Part shown: piece by piece, positions 37,343 through 48,255 of the stretch
How the letters are laid out: every line of letters starts with the position of its first letter
How positions within the stretch are numbered: the first letter of the stretch is position 1
Source: Rhizobiales bacterium Y(2018)
GTDB lineage: Bacteria > Pseudomonadota > Alphaproteobacteria > Rhizobiales > Aestuariivirgaceae
DNA: 64,000 bases
Assembly: GCA_005502925.1 (NCBI GenBank)
Contig: SCPD01000002.1
Location: 62,001 to 126,000 of the forward strand
Reading direction: 5' to 3'
The notes under the pieces: generated by a model
Seen by the model: only the letters and a program-made list of their open reading frames with translations
Told to the model about the DNA's origin: nothing
Databases searched by the model: none
Program-made: the position numbers and the translations under genes

Positions 37343-39490
37343 TTACTTGCTGTTGCCGCGCTCTCTGAGCCGTTCCGCCGAATTGCCGTTGTCGCGCTGG
37401 CGCTGCCGCGGCACATATTCTTCGTCGCCCTCGTCGTCGGAGCTGCCGAACAGGCTTTCGAAGAAGCCGCGCCGTCTTTCGCGCTTGCGCGGCAGGTATT
37501 CCTCATCGGCGCCGGCGTCGTAATTCTCGGAGTATGAGGCCACCGCGCCACCGGTCCCGTCATTATAGGGATTGTCGTCGCCAGGCAGCGGCAGATTGGA
37601 AAGGCCGTTATGGGCCTCGGCCATCACGTCCTTCCAGATCGCGGCCGGGATCGATCCGCCGGTCATCTTCTTGGTCGGCGAGTTGTCGTCATTGCCTGCC
37701 CACACGCCGGCGATGTAGTGCGCACTGTAGCCGATGAACCACGCGTCGCGATAATCCTGGCTGGTGCCGGTCTTGCCGGCGATCTCATAGTCGCCGAACT
37801 GGGCGCTGCGTCCGGTGCCATCGGTCACCACGGCGCGCATCATGCGGTTCATGGCGCCGAGATCGTAATTGGAGACGACCTGGCCGAGGCCGTCGCCCGA
37901 GCGCTGATAGAGGACCGTGCCGTCGCGCGTCATGATGCGCGAGACGATATAGGGCTGCACCGGCGCGCCGCCATTGGCGAAGGGCGTGAAGGCGGCGACC
38001 ATTTCGAGCAGCGTCACTTCCGAGGTGCCGAGCGCGATCGAGGCGTTATTGGCGAGATCGGAGGTGATGCCGAGACGATGCGCGGTGGCGATGACGGCGG
38101 TCGGCGACACGTTGAAGGCGAGCTTGGCCGCGATGGTGTTGAGCGACAGCGCCAGCGCCCGGGTCAAGGTGACCGGTCCCATATATTCGCGCTTGTAGTT
38201 CTCCGGCTCCCAGTCGCCGATGCGCACCGGCTCGTCGACCTCGACCGAATCCGGGCCGTAACCCTGCTCGACCGCCGCCAGATAGACGAAGGGCTTGAAG
38301 GCCGAGCCCGGCTGGCGCTTCGCCTTGGTCACCCGGTTGAACTGGCTTTTGACATAGGACTTGCCGCCGACCATCGAGATGATGGCGCCGGTCGGGTCGA
38401 GCATCACGAAGGAGGCCTGTGAGACGTTGAATTTCGGCCCGTCCTGATTGAGCCGCTTGCGCAACGAACGCTCGGCGAGTGTCTGGATCTCGGGGTTGAT
38501 CGTCGTCTCGACCACGATCGACTGGTCATAGTTGCGCACCAGCTGCGGCAGGATCTCGCCGACATAATCGACGATATATTGCGTCGCGGGCACGTAATCG
38601 GAGGCCTTCACGGTCGCCGGCGCGGTCAGCGCCACTTGCGCATCGCCCGGTTCGATGAAGCCTGAATCGACCATGTCGTTCAGCACTTCATGGGCGCGTT
38701 TGGTGGCGGCCTCGGGATTGCTGATGGGATTGTAGTTGGAGGGCGCCTTCAGCACGGCGGCGAGAATGGCGGCCTCGGCCAGCGTCACGTCGCGCGCCGA
38801 TTTGCCGAAATATTTCTGCGCCGCTTTTTCGATGCCGGTGGCGCCGGCGCCGAAATAGACGCGGTTCATATAAAGCTGCAGGATCTCGTCCTTGGTGAAC
38901 TGCGTCTCGAGCCAGAGGGCGAGCACCGCTTCCTGCGCCTTGCGGCCCATGGTCCTGTCGGGCTTGAGAAACAGATTCTTGGCGAGCTGCTGGGTGAGCG
39001 TCGAGCCACCCTGCACGACGCGTCCGGCGCGCAGGTTTTCCACCATGGCGCGGATGAGGCCGAGCGGATCGACGCCGAAATGCGAGCGGAAGCGGCGGTC
39101 CTCGATGGCGATGATCGCTTGCGGCACATAGGCCGGCAGGTCGGCGATGCGCACATCGTCGCCGAAGAAGGCGCCGCGCTCGGCGAGCACCGTGCCGTCG
39201 GCCGCCAGCACCATGATGCCGGGCTCGCGCGCCGGGATCTGGAACAGGCCTTTCTGGTCGAGGGTCAGCCACAGATAGCCGAAGCCGGCGGCGCCGGCGA
39301 AAATGCCCCAGAAGACGAGGGTGAGGAAAAGGCTGAAGATACGGAATCCGGAACGGCGCCGACGCTTGGGCACGCGGCCCTGCGGAACCTGCCGGCTCCC
39401 GCCGCCGCTTGAACGGCCGCTGAAAAGCGAAGGTTCCCGGCGCTCCTGCCGTTGGCCGCGCTTATTCCCACCCCTGCCGTTTAAACCCAT
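37343..39490 (-). CDS. Class A penicillin-binding protein 1A (transglycosylase/transpeptidase)
   Basis: 715 residues. A basic cytoplasmic N-terminus (1-50) is followed by one membrane segment (about 50-76). The GT51 domain has catalytic Glu130 (AIEDRRFRSHFGVD) and GGSTLTQQLAKN (161-172). The transpeptidase has S396-x-x-K399 (GSAFKPF), SLN at 449-451 and KTG at 573-575. It polymerises and crosslinks peptidoglycan. The last ~60 residues are a charged tail in which an acidic-E-Y-[LV]-P-R motif appears twice (EEYLPRKRERR, EEYVPRQRQR), a feature outside the catalytic domains. Confidence 0.95.
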   Translation of the reverse strand: MGLNGRGGNKRGQRQERREPSLFSGRSSGGGSRQVPQGRVPKRRRRSGFRIFSLFLTLVFWGIFAGAAGFGYLWLTLDQKGLFQIPAREPGIMVLAADGTVLAERGAFFGDDVRIADLPAYVPQAIIAIEDRRFRSHFGVDPLGLIRAMVENLRAGRVVQGGSTLTQQLAKNLFLKPDRTMGRKAQEAVLALWLETQFTKDEILQLYMNRVYFGAGATGIEKAAQKYFGKSARDVTLAEAAILAAVLKAPSNYNPISNPEAATKRAHEVLNDMVDSGFIEPGDAQVALTAPATVKASDYVPATQYIVDYVGEILPQLVRNYDQSIVVETTINPEIQTLAERSLRKRLNQDGPKFNVSQASFVMLDPTGAIISMVGGKSYVKSQFNRVTKAKRQPGSAFKPFVYLAAVEQGYGPDSVEVDEPVRIGDWEPENYKREYMGPVTLTRALALSLNTIAAKLAFNVSPTAVIATAHRLGITSDLANNASIALGTSEVTLLEMVAAFTPFANGGAPVQPYIVSRIMTRDGTVLYQRSGDGLGQVVSNYDLGAMNRMMRAVVTDGTGRSAQFGDYEIAGKTGTSQDYRDAWFIGYSAHYIAGVWAGNDDNSPTKKMTGGSIPAAIWKDVMAEAHNGLSNLPLPGDDNPYNDGTGGAVASYSENYDAGADEEYLPRKRERRRGFFESLFGSSDDEGDEEYVPRQRQRDNGNSAERLRERGNSK

Positions 39491-39583
39491 CGCCGATCGG
39501 TGCCCTAAAAAATCAGAGCCGGCAGCATCGCCGAGCCGGCTTAAGCCCGTCTAAATGCCGCGCCTGTTTACGAATGACGTTTA

Positions 39584-39599
39584 ATCATGTCGTCATGAT
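39584..39599. promoter_or_regulatory. Short inverted repeat upstream of marR, possible operator
   Basis: ATCATG-TCGT-CATGAT lies between the divergent PBP1A and MarR genes, about 85 nt before the marR ATG and 93 nt before the PBP1A ATG. MarR dimers bind palindromes of this general size and often regulate themselves. No direct evidence links protein and site. Confidence 0.3.
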
Positions 39600-39685
39600 G
39601 GCCTGATTTTGCTGAGATTCAGCGCGTCGTTGCGGGGTTTGCCCGCGCATGTCAAAGTTACGATGGACGGAACAGAGGCCGACTT

Positions 39686-40263
39686 ATGGTAAAGATCGAG
39701 GCGGAAGGTCATGAGATCGTCTATTCGCTCGAGCGCTTGTCACGGCTCATGCGGGCGGGCGAGTTCGCCGATGGCTTGAACCCGGCCCAGTGGGAGGCCC
39801 TGCGCTTTCTGGCGCGCGCCAATCGCTTCTCCAATTCACCCGGCGCGCTGACGCGGTACCTCGGCGCCACCAAGGGTACGATTTCGCAGACCGTGAAGGC
39901 GCTCGAGCGCAAGCAGCTCATCGCCAAGGCCGAACGCCCCGGCGAGAAGCGCTCGATCGTCCTGGAACTCACCGAAGCCGGTAAGGCGATGATGGCGAAG
40001 GATCCATGGCGCGCGCTCGCCGCGGCGTGCGACGAGCTCGGCGGCAAGACGCGCCGCCGTATGGACAAGGGCCTTGGCGATCTGCTGGCGGGCGAAATCA
40101 CGCGTCGGGAGGCGCCGTCTTTCGGTGTGTGCCGGTCCTGCCGCTTCTGGCGCGAAGGGGGCCGCGGCGATGACGCCGCCGGCCCGCATCTGTGCATGCT
40201 TTATGATCTGCCGATCAGCGCCGCCGAAACGGCGCAGATCTGCATCGCTCACGAACCTAGAAT

Positions 40264-40267
<4 letters not shown>
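39686..40267 (+). CDS. MarR family regulator with four-cysteine C-terminal tail
   Basis: 193 residues. The MarR winged helix covers about 10-135 ([56 protein letters not shown]). The unusual part is the tail: Cys149 and Cys152 ([13 protein letters not shown]), then Cys170 ([11 protein letters not shown]) and Cys186 (ICIAHEP), with His168 and His189 close by, which suggests a bound metal or Fe-S cluster acting as a sensor. GAGG lies about 7 nt before the ATG. It overlaps convergent pckA by 4 bp; targets unknown. Confidence 0.88.
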
Positions 40268-41862
<1,595 letters not shown>

Positions 41863-41968
41863 GCAATCCTCCCACAGATTTTTGCCGGAACGGCGAAAGT
41901 AGGGGGAAGGATAGCAAGAAACAAGCCAGAAAGATGGTATTAAATCACTGCTTTTGCGGTATCGAACC

Positions 41969-42718
41969 TCAAATATCTGATGGTTTCACATCAGATTCTC
42001 TGGCCCTGCGCGCCAGGGTGACAAAGGCCTGGCGCAGGCCGTCCGGGCCTGACACGGGCTCGTCGAAGGCCAGTCTCAGGGCCTTGTCGCCGAGGCCGAG
42101 ATGGGCGCCGTCGGGGTCGATCGCGGTGATTCGCCAGTTTCCAGGGGCCGCGGCGAGGAGCCGGGTGGCGTAGAGCTCGACTGCATCGGCATGATCCTCA
42201 TTCATATGGGCGATGGCCGAAGGCGCCCCCGCCATGACTGCCGCCGCTGCGCTTTCTGGCAGGAATACCTCATCGGGCTCCATCGTCTCGATCCGCCCGA
42301 AACCCGCCACGGCATGGATTTTCTGCGGGAAAAGTCGCCAGAAGGAGAAATCCGGGAATTCCAGGTAGAATCGGGCCGCCGGATGGTGCTGGGCATAACG
42401 TTCGGCGATCTCGGCGGCGGGAACCGGCTGGAACTCGCCCATGACGGTGACCCTGGGGCCGGTCAGGGCGTCGCCCTCGGCCGGAATCTCACTCACCATG
42501 AGGCTGCCAGACGGGTTGGCCAGGATATTTCGGGTGTGCCAGGCCAGTTTCGAGATGAAGATGATGGGACGGCCCACCGCGTCCGTCGCGATATTGGCCA
42601 GCGAAATATAAGGTCCCGTAGGGTCGAAATTGCTGGTGCCCAGGGCGCCGGTCCGGCCGCGCCGCAAAAGCTGGCGGGCCTCGGTTCCAGTGAAGCTCCG
42701 CCGTGCAGGAGTTGTCAT
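41969..42718 (-). CDS. HugZ-like protein: FMN-binding split barrel plus DUF2470
   Basis: 249 residues. The N-terminal pyridoxamine-phosphate-oxidase-like barrel is about 10-150 ([40 protein letters not shown]), the C-terminal DUF2470 about 165-245 ([19 protein letters not shown], with the HxxxH-like motif). Relatives include the heme-degrading HugZ/HutZ proteins; a heme or flavin cofactor is likely but heme oxygenase activity is only inferred. It is divergent from chvI across 114 bp. Confidence 0.85.
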   Translation of the reverse strand: MTTPARRSFTGTEARQLLRRGRTGALGTSNFDPTGPYISLANIATDAVGRPIIFISKLAWHTRNILANPSGSLMVSEIPAEGDALTGPRVTVMGEFQPVPAAEIAERYAQHHPAARFYLEFPDFSFWRLFPQKIHAVAGFGRIETMEPDEVFLPESAAAAVMAGAPSAIAHMNEDHADAVELYATRLLAAAPGNWRITAIDPDGAHLGLGDKALRLAFDEPVSGPDGLRQAFVTLARRARESDVKPSDI

Positions 42719-42832
42719 TAAGAGATGATTTCCCTAAGAGAGAGGGCTAGGGGCTGGGAACGGTGCGCCATATTTTACGCCAGTTCCGTGGCTAGAGCCG
42801 CTGTATTGTTAACTTCAGACGAATAGGGCCAT

Positions 42833-43531
42833 ATGCCGACGATCGCTCTTGTCGATGACGACCGCAACATTCTGACCTCCGTCGGGATCACTCTGGAGGC
42901 TGAGGGTTACCAGGTCCAGAAATATTCGGACGGCGCCGCTGCTTTGCAGGGTCTCCAGGACACGCCGCCCGACATGGCCATCTTCGACATCAAGATGCCG
43001 CGCATGGACGGCATGGAGCTCTTGCGCCGCATCCGTCAGAAATCCGATCTGCCGATCATCTTCCTCACCTCGAAGGACGATGAGATCGACGAGCTCTTCG
43101 GTCTCAAGATGGGCGCCGATGACTTCATCAAGAAGCCGTTCTCGCAGCGCCTTCTGGTCGAGCGCGTCAAAGCGGTGCTCCGCCGCGCGACGCCGCGCGA
43201 CGGCACGGTGACGCCGCAGGAAGCCGCCAAGACGATCGATCGCGGCAAGCTCTCGATGGATCCGGACCGTCACTCCTGCACCTGGGATGCGAAGCCGGTG
43301 ACCTTGACGGTGACTGAATTCCTCATCCTGCAGTCGCTCGCCCAGCGCCCCGGCATCGTCAAGAGCCGCGATGCGCTGATGGACGCGGCCTATGACGACC
43401 AGGTCTATGTCGATGACCGCACCATCGACAGCCACATCAAGCGCCTGCGCAAGAAGTTCAAACTCGTCGACGACGATTTCGATGGCATCGAGACGCTGTA
43501 TGGCGTCGGCTATCGTTTCAAGGAGGCGTGA
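42833..43531 (+). CDS. chvI: Two-component response regulator ChvI
   Basis: 232 residues, OmpR family. Receiver domain 1-120 with phospho-acceptor Asp52 ([12 protein letters not shown]) and acidic pocket VDDD at 7-10; winged helix about 140-230 ([32 protein letters not shown]). ChvI with ChvG controls acid and envelope responses, exopolysaccharide and host association in rhizobia and Agrobacterium. chvG follows after 19 bp, and hprK, EIIA and HPr follow that, which is the conserved order. Confidence 0.96.
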   Translation: MPTIALVDDDRNILTSVGITLEAEGYQVQKYSDGAAALQGLQDTPPDMAIFDIKMPRMDGMELLRRIRQKSDLPIIFLTSKDDEIDELFGLKMGADDFIKKPFSQRLLVERVKAVLRRATPRDGTVTPQEAAKTIDRGKLSMDPDRHSCTWDAKPVTLTVTEFLILQSLAQRPGIVKSRDALMDAAYDDQVYVDDRTIDSHIKRLRKKFKLVDDDFDGIETLYGVGYRFKEA

Positions 43532-43550
43532 CCGATAGGCTGGGCACGGC

Positions 43551-45356
43551 ATGGTGACGGGCGTCGAAACACCCGACCGGATCGAGGTCGAGGACACTAC
43601 CGCTACTGAGACGGTCGTCGAGCGTGATCGGGGCTTGGCCTGGTGGATTCACCGCCTGGCGCCGGCGAGCCTGACCAGCCGCATCGTCCTTCTCAATATC
43701 GCCGGCCTGATCGTCCTCGTTCTCGGCATCCTCTATTTCAATCAGTTCCGCCAGGGCCTGATCGATGCCCGCGTGCAGAGCCTGATGCCGCAGGCGAACA
43801 TCATCGCCGCCGCAGTCGCGGGCTCGGCGACCGTCGATACGGGCTCGATTGTCATCGATCCCGACGCGCTGATGGATTCGGGCGACGACAGCGCCGCCGA
43901 TGCCGAGCAGCTGCGCGATCTCGATTTCCCGATCAATCCCGAAAATGCCGGGCCGATCCTGCGCCGGCTTCTCGCCTCCACTTCGATCCGCGCCCGCATC
44001 ATCGATCCCGACGGCAATCTGGTGGTCGACAGCCGCTATCTCTATGGACGCGGTGAGATCACCCAGCGCGAATTGCCGCCCTTCGACGCCAAGCCCGACT
44101 CGATCTGGATGCGCTGGTGGAAGCGCCTCAATGATTGGCTGTTCACCAACGACTATCCGCATCAGAAGGATTATGGCGTCGACAACGGCAAGGAGTTCCC
44201 GGAGATCCTCGCCGCCTTGAACGGCGCTTCGGTGTCGATCGTGCGCGTCAACGATCAGAACGAAATCATCGTGTCGGTCGCGGTGCCCATCCAGCGCTAC
44301 CGCGGTGTTCTGGGCGCGCTCGTGCTCTCGACGTCGGGCGGCGAGATCGACAATGTGCTCCTGGCCGAGCGCAAGATCGTGCTGTTCACCTTCGGATTCG
44401 TGGCGCTGGTCACCATTCTTCTGTCGGTGTTTCTCGCCGGCACCATTGCCGAACCGATCCGCCGTCTGGCGGCGGCGGCCGAGCGGGTGCGGCGCGGCGT
44501 CAACAAGCGCGTCGAGATCCCCGACTTCACCCAACGGCGCGACGAGATCGGTCATTTGTCGGGCGCGCTGCGCGACATGACGACCGCGCTCTACAACCGT
44601 ATCGAGGCGATCGAGGCTTTCGCCGCCGACGTCTCGCATGAGCTGAAGAATCCATTGACCTCGCTGCGCAGCGCCGTCGAAACGCTGCCTTTCGCCAAGA
44701 CCGAGGATCAGCGCAACCGCCTGGTCGAGGTGGTGAAGGACGATGTGCGCCGGCTCGACCGTCTCATCACCGATATCGCCGGCGCGTCGCGGCTGGATGC
44801 CGAACTGGCGCGCTCGGAAGTCCAGCCGATCAATGTTGCCGAAGTGCTCGATACGCTGGTGTCCTTCGCCAATGAAACGCGCAAGGACAATCAGGCGGCG
44901 ATCGCGCTCGAAGTGCAGCCGGCGCCCGCCGCCATTGCGCGCGAGCGGGCCTTCGTCATCTTGGGCCACGATACGCGGCTGGGCCAGGTGGTGCGCAATC
45001 TCATCGACAATGCGCGCTCCTTCGCGCCGGAGACCTCGACCATCCGGGTGCGCGTCAGGCGCCTGCAATATTACATCGAGTTCCGCGTCGAAGACGAAGG
45101 CCCGGGCATTCCCCCTGAAAATCTCGAGCGCATCTTCGAGCGCTTCTATACCGATCGCCCGGAAGGCTCCTTCGGCAAGAATTCGGGCCTCGGGCTTTCG
45201 ATCTCGCGCCAGATCGTCGAAGCGCATAAGGGCCGCATCTGGGCGGAGAACCGCTATGGCAAGGCGCCTTCGGGCGGCGAGCGTCCGATCCTCGGCGCCC
45301 GTTTCATCGTGCGCATTCCGGCCATTCCGCAGGACTGGGTCGCGAACGATGCCTGA
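43551..45356 (+). CDS. chvG: Two-component sensor histidine kinase ChvG
   Basis: 601 residues. First membrane segment about 45-65 (IVLLNIAGLIVLVLGILYF), a periplasmic sensing domain to about 275, a second membrane segment (about 280-300, VLFTFGFVALVTILLSVFLA), HAMP, then the dimerisation helix with His363 in DVSHELKNPLTSL and an intact ATPase (NLIDNARSFAP, DEGPGIPPENLERIFERFY). It phosphorylates ChvI; in relatives ExoR inhibits it in the periplasm. It overlaps hprK by 8 bp. Confidence 0.96.
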   Translation: MVTGVETPDRIEVEDTTATETVVERDRGLAWWIHRLAPASLTSRIVLLNIAGLIVLVLGILYFNQFRQGLIDARVQSLMPQANIIAAAVAGSATVDTGSIVIDPDALMDSGDDSAADAEQLRDLDFPINPENAGPILRRLLASTSIRARIIDPDGNLVVDSRYLYGRGEITQRELPPFDAKPDSIWMRWWKRLNDWLFTNDYPHQKDYGVDNGKEFPEILAALNGASVSIVRVNDQNEIIVSVAVPIQRYRGVLGALVLSTSGGEIDNVLLAERKIVLFTFGFVALVTILLSVFLAGTIAEPIRRLAAAAERVRRGVNKRVEIPDFTQRRDEIGHLSGALRDMTTALYNRIEAIEAFAADVSHELKNPLTSLRSAVETLPFAKTEDQRNRLVEVVKDDVRRLDRLITDIAGASRLDAELARSEVQPINVAEVLDTLVSFANETRKDNQAAIALEVQPAPAAIARERAFVILGHDTRLGQVVRNLIDNARSFAPETSTIRVRVRRLQYYIEFRVEDEGPGIPPENLERIFERFYTDRPEGSFGKNSGLGLSISRQIVEAHKGRIWAENRYGKAPSGGERPILGARFIVRIPAIPQDWVANDA

Positions 45357-45807
45357 GGCCGTCACTCTCCATGCGAGCTGCGTGGCGTTGGGCGATGCCG
45401 GAATATTGATCGAGGGATCACCGGGATCCGGCAAGTCGGATCTGGTGCTTCGGCTCATCGACGAGCCGGGCTATGGCGTCGGCAATCTCGCTTTGCGCGG
45501 CAAGCTCGTTAGCGACGACCAGACCGTCATCGAACGGCGTGGCGACGCGCTCATTGCTTCATCTCCGAAACCGATCGCCGGCCTGTTCGAGATCAGAGGG
45601 CAGGGCGTCGTGAAAGTGGATCATCTGCCGGAAGTGAAGCTCGTTCTCGCGGTGAAGGTCGCGAACGCGGCTGACATCGAGCGGATGCCGGAAGAGGTTT
45701 TCCGGCAACTTGCCGGCATTGCGCTGCGCCAGATCAGCATCGATCCGGGCCAGGCCTCGGCCCCGGCACGTATCCGCGCTGCTTTGACCGCGGTGTCTCA
45801 CGCATGA
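45349..45807 (+). CDS. hprK: HPr kinase/phosphorylase, short alphaproteobacterial form
   Basis: 152 residues, only the C-terminal kinase domain of the ~310-residue Gram-positive enzyme, as is normal in alphaproteobacteria. Walker A GSPGSGKS is at 23-30, followed by DLVLRLIDEPG and LVSDDQTVIERR, FEIRGQGVVKVDHL. It phosphorylates HPr on a serine (Ser49 of the HPr at 46318) and so links the ChvG-ChvI region to PTS control. The ATG at 45349 lies inside the end of chvG. Confidence 0.93.
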   Translation: MPEAVTLHASCVALGDAGILIEGSPGSGKSDLVLRLIDEPGYGVGNLALRGKLVSDDQTVIERRGDALIASSPKPIAGLFEIRGQGVVKVDHLPEVKLVLAVKVANAADIERMPEEVFRQLAGIALRQISIDPGQASAPARIRAALTAVSHA

Positions 45808-45918
45808 ACTGCGGCAAATTCAGCAAGATAACCCTCGATGTTGCATATGGCGGCACTTCCCGGCACATTCGCGGCCCCTGTAGTAAGGTAGGTATGTTCC
45901 GGTGGAGCATTTGAATTC

Positions 45919-46317
45919 ATGATCGGACTTGTTCTGGTCACCCATGGGCGGCTGGCGGAGGAATTCCGGTCTGCGTTGGAGCATGTGGTCGGTCCCCAGG
46001 ACCATCTGGCCACGGTCTCGATCGGCCCCGATGACGAGCTGGAGAAACGGCGCGCCGACATCATGGCCGCCATCCAGTCGGCCGATGCCGGCCAGGGCGT
46101 CATCGTCCTCACCGACATGTTCGGCGGCACGCCGTGCAATCTCGCCATCTCGCTGCTCGAGAACGGGCGCGTCGAGGTGCTGGCCGGCGTCAATTTGCCG
46201 ATGCTGGTCAAGCTCGCCCGCATTCGCGGCGATTCGAGCCTCGAAACCGCTGTCGTCAAGGCCCAGGAGGCCGGACGCAAGTACATAAATATCGCGAGTC
46301 AGATCTTGAGCGGATAG
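45919..46317 (+). CDS. PTS mannose-type EIIA component (regulatory)
   Basis: 132 residues, single EIIA-Man domain with phosphorylatable His9 (MIGLVLVTHGRLAEEF) and VIVLTDMFGGTPCNLAISLL. No EIIB, EIIC or EIID partner is near, so it probably regulates and does not transport, as proposed for rhizobial 'manX/ptsM'. It is 111 bp after hprK, a gap with no recognisable gene, and directly abuts HPr. Confidence 0.93.
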   Translation: MIGLVLVTHGRLAEEFRSALEHVVGPQDHLATVSIGPDDELEKRRADIMAAIQSADAGQGVIVLTDMFGGTPCNLAISLLENGRVEVLAGVNLPMLVKLARIRGDSSLETAVVKAQEAGRKYINIASQILSG

Positions 46318-46593
46318 ATGGCCGAACCTCATACCCGTCATTTCATGATCATCAACAGCCGCGGGCTCCACGCCCGGGCTTCGGCCAAATTCGTGAAATG
46401 CGCCGAGCAGTTCGACGCCGATATCCAGGTCAGCCGCGACAGCCAGACGGTACCCGGCACCTCCATCATGGGGCTGATGATGCTGGCCGCGACCCCCGGT
46501 TCCTCCATCCAGGTCACCGCCGCCGGCCCCCAGGCCATTGCCGCCCTGGAGGCGCTGGGCACCCTGATCGCCGAGAAATTCGGCGAGGAATGA
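46318..46593 (+). CDS. HPr family phosphocarrier protein
   Basis: 91 residues. The EI-dependent site is His18 (IINSRGLHARASAKFVK) and the HprK site is Ser49 (PGTSIMGLMML). It passes phosphate from EI to EIIA proteins such as PtsN (2719-3186) and the EIIA just upstream. The ATG follows the EIIA stop directly. Its stop codon overlaps a 22-bp AT-rich palindrome ahead of ahcY. Confidence 0.94.
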   Translation: MAEPHTRHFMIINSRGLHARASAKFVKCAEQFDADIQVSRDSQTVPGTSIMGLMMLAATPGSSIQVTAAGPQAIAALEALGTLIAEKFGEE

Positions 46594-46613
46594 TATAAAG
46601 ATTTCTTTATATC
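46592..46613. promoter_or_regulatory. AT-rich perfect palindrome between HPr and ahcY
   Basis: GATATAAAG-ATTT-CTTTATATC, 9-bp arms. It begins inside the HPr stop codon and ends 4 bp before the putative ahcY -35. In such GC-rich DNA a pure AT palindrome stands out. It may be an operator for ahcY or a weak terminator (TTTATATCCTTG follows). Confidence 0.45.
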
Positions 46614-46617
46614 CTTG

Positions 46618-46646
46618 TGGACAGTCCCCGGGACCCCTGCTATAGG
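46618..46646 (+). promoter_or_regulatory. Putative sigma-70 promoter of ahcY
   Basis: TGGACA (46618-46623; 5 of 6 to TTGACA), 17-bp spacer, TATAGG (46641-46646; 4 of 6). Transcription would start near 46653, leaving a leader of about 27 nt, too short for an SAH riboswitch. Confidence 0.5.
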
Positions 46647-46679
46647 GGCGCCATTCCATTAACGATGCAGGGATTGAAC

Positions 46680-48083
46680 ATGGCGAGCTCCAAGGATTTT
46701 CACGTTGCCGATATCGGCCTGGCCGACTGGGGCCGCAAAGAGATCGAGATGGCCGAGGTCGAGATGCCGGGCCTCATGGCGACCCGCGAGGAGCTGGGGC
46801 CTAAGCAGCCGCTGAAGGGCGCCCGCATTTCGGGCTCGCTCCATATGACCATTCAGACCGCCGTCCTCATCGAGACGCTGGTGGCGCTGGGCGCCGAAGT
46901 GCGCTGGGCTTCCTGCAACATCTACTCGACCCAGGACCACGCCGCCGCCGCCATCGCCGCCAAGGGCATTCCGGTCTTCGCCTTCAAGGGTGAAAGCCTC
47001 AAGGAATACTGGGAATATACCGGCCGCATCTTCGACTGGCCGGGCGAGCCCGCCAACATGATCCTCGACGATGGCGGCGACGCCACCCTGTTCATCCTCC
47101 TCGGCTCGAAGGCGGAGAAGGATCCCTCCCTCATCGCCAATCCGAAGAACGAGGAGGAAGAGTGCCTCTTCGCCGAGATCAAGAAGCGCCTGGCTTCGAG
47201 CCCGGGCTGGTTCTCCAAGATCAGGGCCTCGATCAAGGGCGTTTCAGAAGAGACCACCACCGGCGTGCATCGTCTCTATGAGCTGCAGAAGAAGGGCGAG
47301 CTTCCCTTCCCGGCGATCAATGTCAATGACAGCGTCACCAAGTCGAAATTCGACAACAAATATGGCTGCCGCGAATCGCTCGTCGACGCCATCCGCCGCG
47401 GCACCGACGTGATGATGGCCGGCAAGGTCGCCGTCGTCTGCGGTTATGGCGATGTCGGCAAGGGCTCGGCCCTGTCGCTGAAGGGCTCGGGCGCCCGCGT
47501 CGTCGTCACCGAGGTCGATCCGATCTGCGCGCTGCAGGCCGCGATGGACGGCTTCGCCGTTCAGACCATCGAGGACGCGCTGCCGACCGCCGACATCTTC
47601 GTCACCGCGACCGGCAACAAGGACGTCATCACCGTCGATCACATGCGCGAAATGAAGGACATGGCGATCGTCTGCAATATCGGCCATTTCGACAATGAGA
47701 TTCAGGTTTCCGATCTCAAGAACTACCAGTGGACGAACATCAAGCCGCAGGTCGACATGGTCCACTTCCCGAAGGGGAACCGGATCATCCTTCTGTCGCA
47801 GGGCCGCCTGGTCAATCTCGGCAACGCCACCGGCCATCCGAGCTTCGTGATGTCGGCTTCGTTCACCAACCAGACGCTGGCGCAGGTCGAGCTTTTCGCC
47901 AATGCCGGCAATGGCAAATACAAGAACGAGGTCTATGTGCTGCCCAAGGCGCTCGACGAGAAGGTCGCCCGTCTCCATCTCGCCAAGCTCGGCGTCAAGC
48001 TGACCGAGCTCAAGGACGAGCAGGCCGCCTATATCGGAGTCACCAAGCAGGGTCCCTACAAGCCCGACTATTACCGCTACTAA
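46680..48083 (+). CDS. ahcY: Adenosylhomocysteinase
   Basis: 467 residues. NAD-binding [20 protein letters not shown], substrate motifs [17 protein letters not shown] and [15 protein letters not shown], and the C-terminal [18 protein letters not shown] with PYKPDYYRY. The ~40-residue insertion typical of bacterial/plant-type enzymes is present. It hydrolyses S-adenosylhomocysteine to adenosine and homocysteine. The ATG at 46680 has AGGGA 7 nt upstream; earlier in-frame codons are not needed. Confidence 0.97.
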   Translation: MASSKDFHVADIGLADWGRKEIEMAEVEMPGLMATREELGPKQPLKGARISGSLHMTIQTAVLIETLVALGAEVRWASCNIYSTQDHAAAAIAAKGIPVFAFKGESLKEYWEYTGRIFDWPGEPANMILDDGGDATLFILLGSKAEKDPSLIANPKNEEEECLFAEIKKRLASSPGWFSKIRASIKGVSEETTTGVHRLYELQKKGELPFPAINVNDSVTKSKFDNKYGCRESLVDAIRRGTDVMMAGKVAVVCGYGDVGKGSALSLKGSGARVVVTEVDPICALQAAMDGFAVQTIEDALPTADIFVTATGNKDVITVDHMREMKDMAIVCNIGHFDNEIQVSDLKNYQWTNIKPQVDMVHFPKGNRIILLSQGRLVNLGNATGHPSFVMSASFTNQTLAQVELFANAGNGKYKNEVYVLPKALDEKVARLHLAKLGVKLTELKDEQAAYIGVTKQGPYKPDYYRY

Positions 48084-48096
48084 AAAGCGCTCAATA

Positions 48097-48125
48097 CGGC
48101 GCCGGGATTCCGGCGCCGGAATTTT
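48097..48125 (+). terminator. Rho-independent terminator of ahcY
   Basis: CGGCGCCGG (48097) and CCGGCGCCG (48110) form a GC-rich stem with a short loop, followed by GAATTTTG. It lies 13 nt after the ahcY stop. Confidence 0.75.
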
Positions 48126-48143
48126 GCTTGTATATCTGCCTCT

Positions 48144-48176
48144 CAGCGGGCGGCCGGTGATTCGGCCGGCCCGCTG
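48144..48176. other. Strong GC-rich hairpin between ahcY and divL
   Basis: CAGCGGGC-GGCCG and CGGCC-GGCCCGCTG can form a near-continuous stem with a small loop. No T-run follows. It lies 80 nt before divL and might be a second terminator or a leader structure. The rest of 48084-48255 shows nothing else. Confidence 0.5.
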
Positions 48177-48255
48177 AAGTGTTGGTGAGGCATGCGTCGC
48201 GGGCTGGGGTTGGCGGACGGGCCCAGCCTTATTCAGGGGAAATTCGGAAAACGTG

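Noticed and set aside
43518-45458. Minus-strand open frame of 646 codons
   Set aside because: Exact antisense of chvG, which has all its kinase motifs. No domain is seen in the minus frame.
45808-45918. Possible sigma-54 promoter before the EIIA gene (GGCAC..GGCAC)
   Set aside because: The spacing between the GG and GC elements is one base short of the required 10, and the -12 part does not match.
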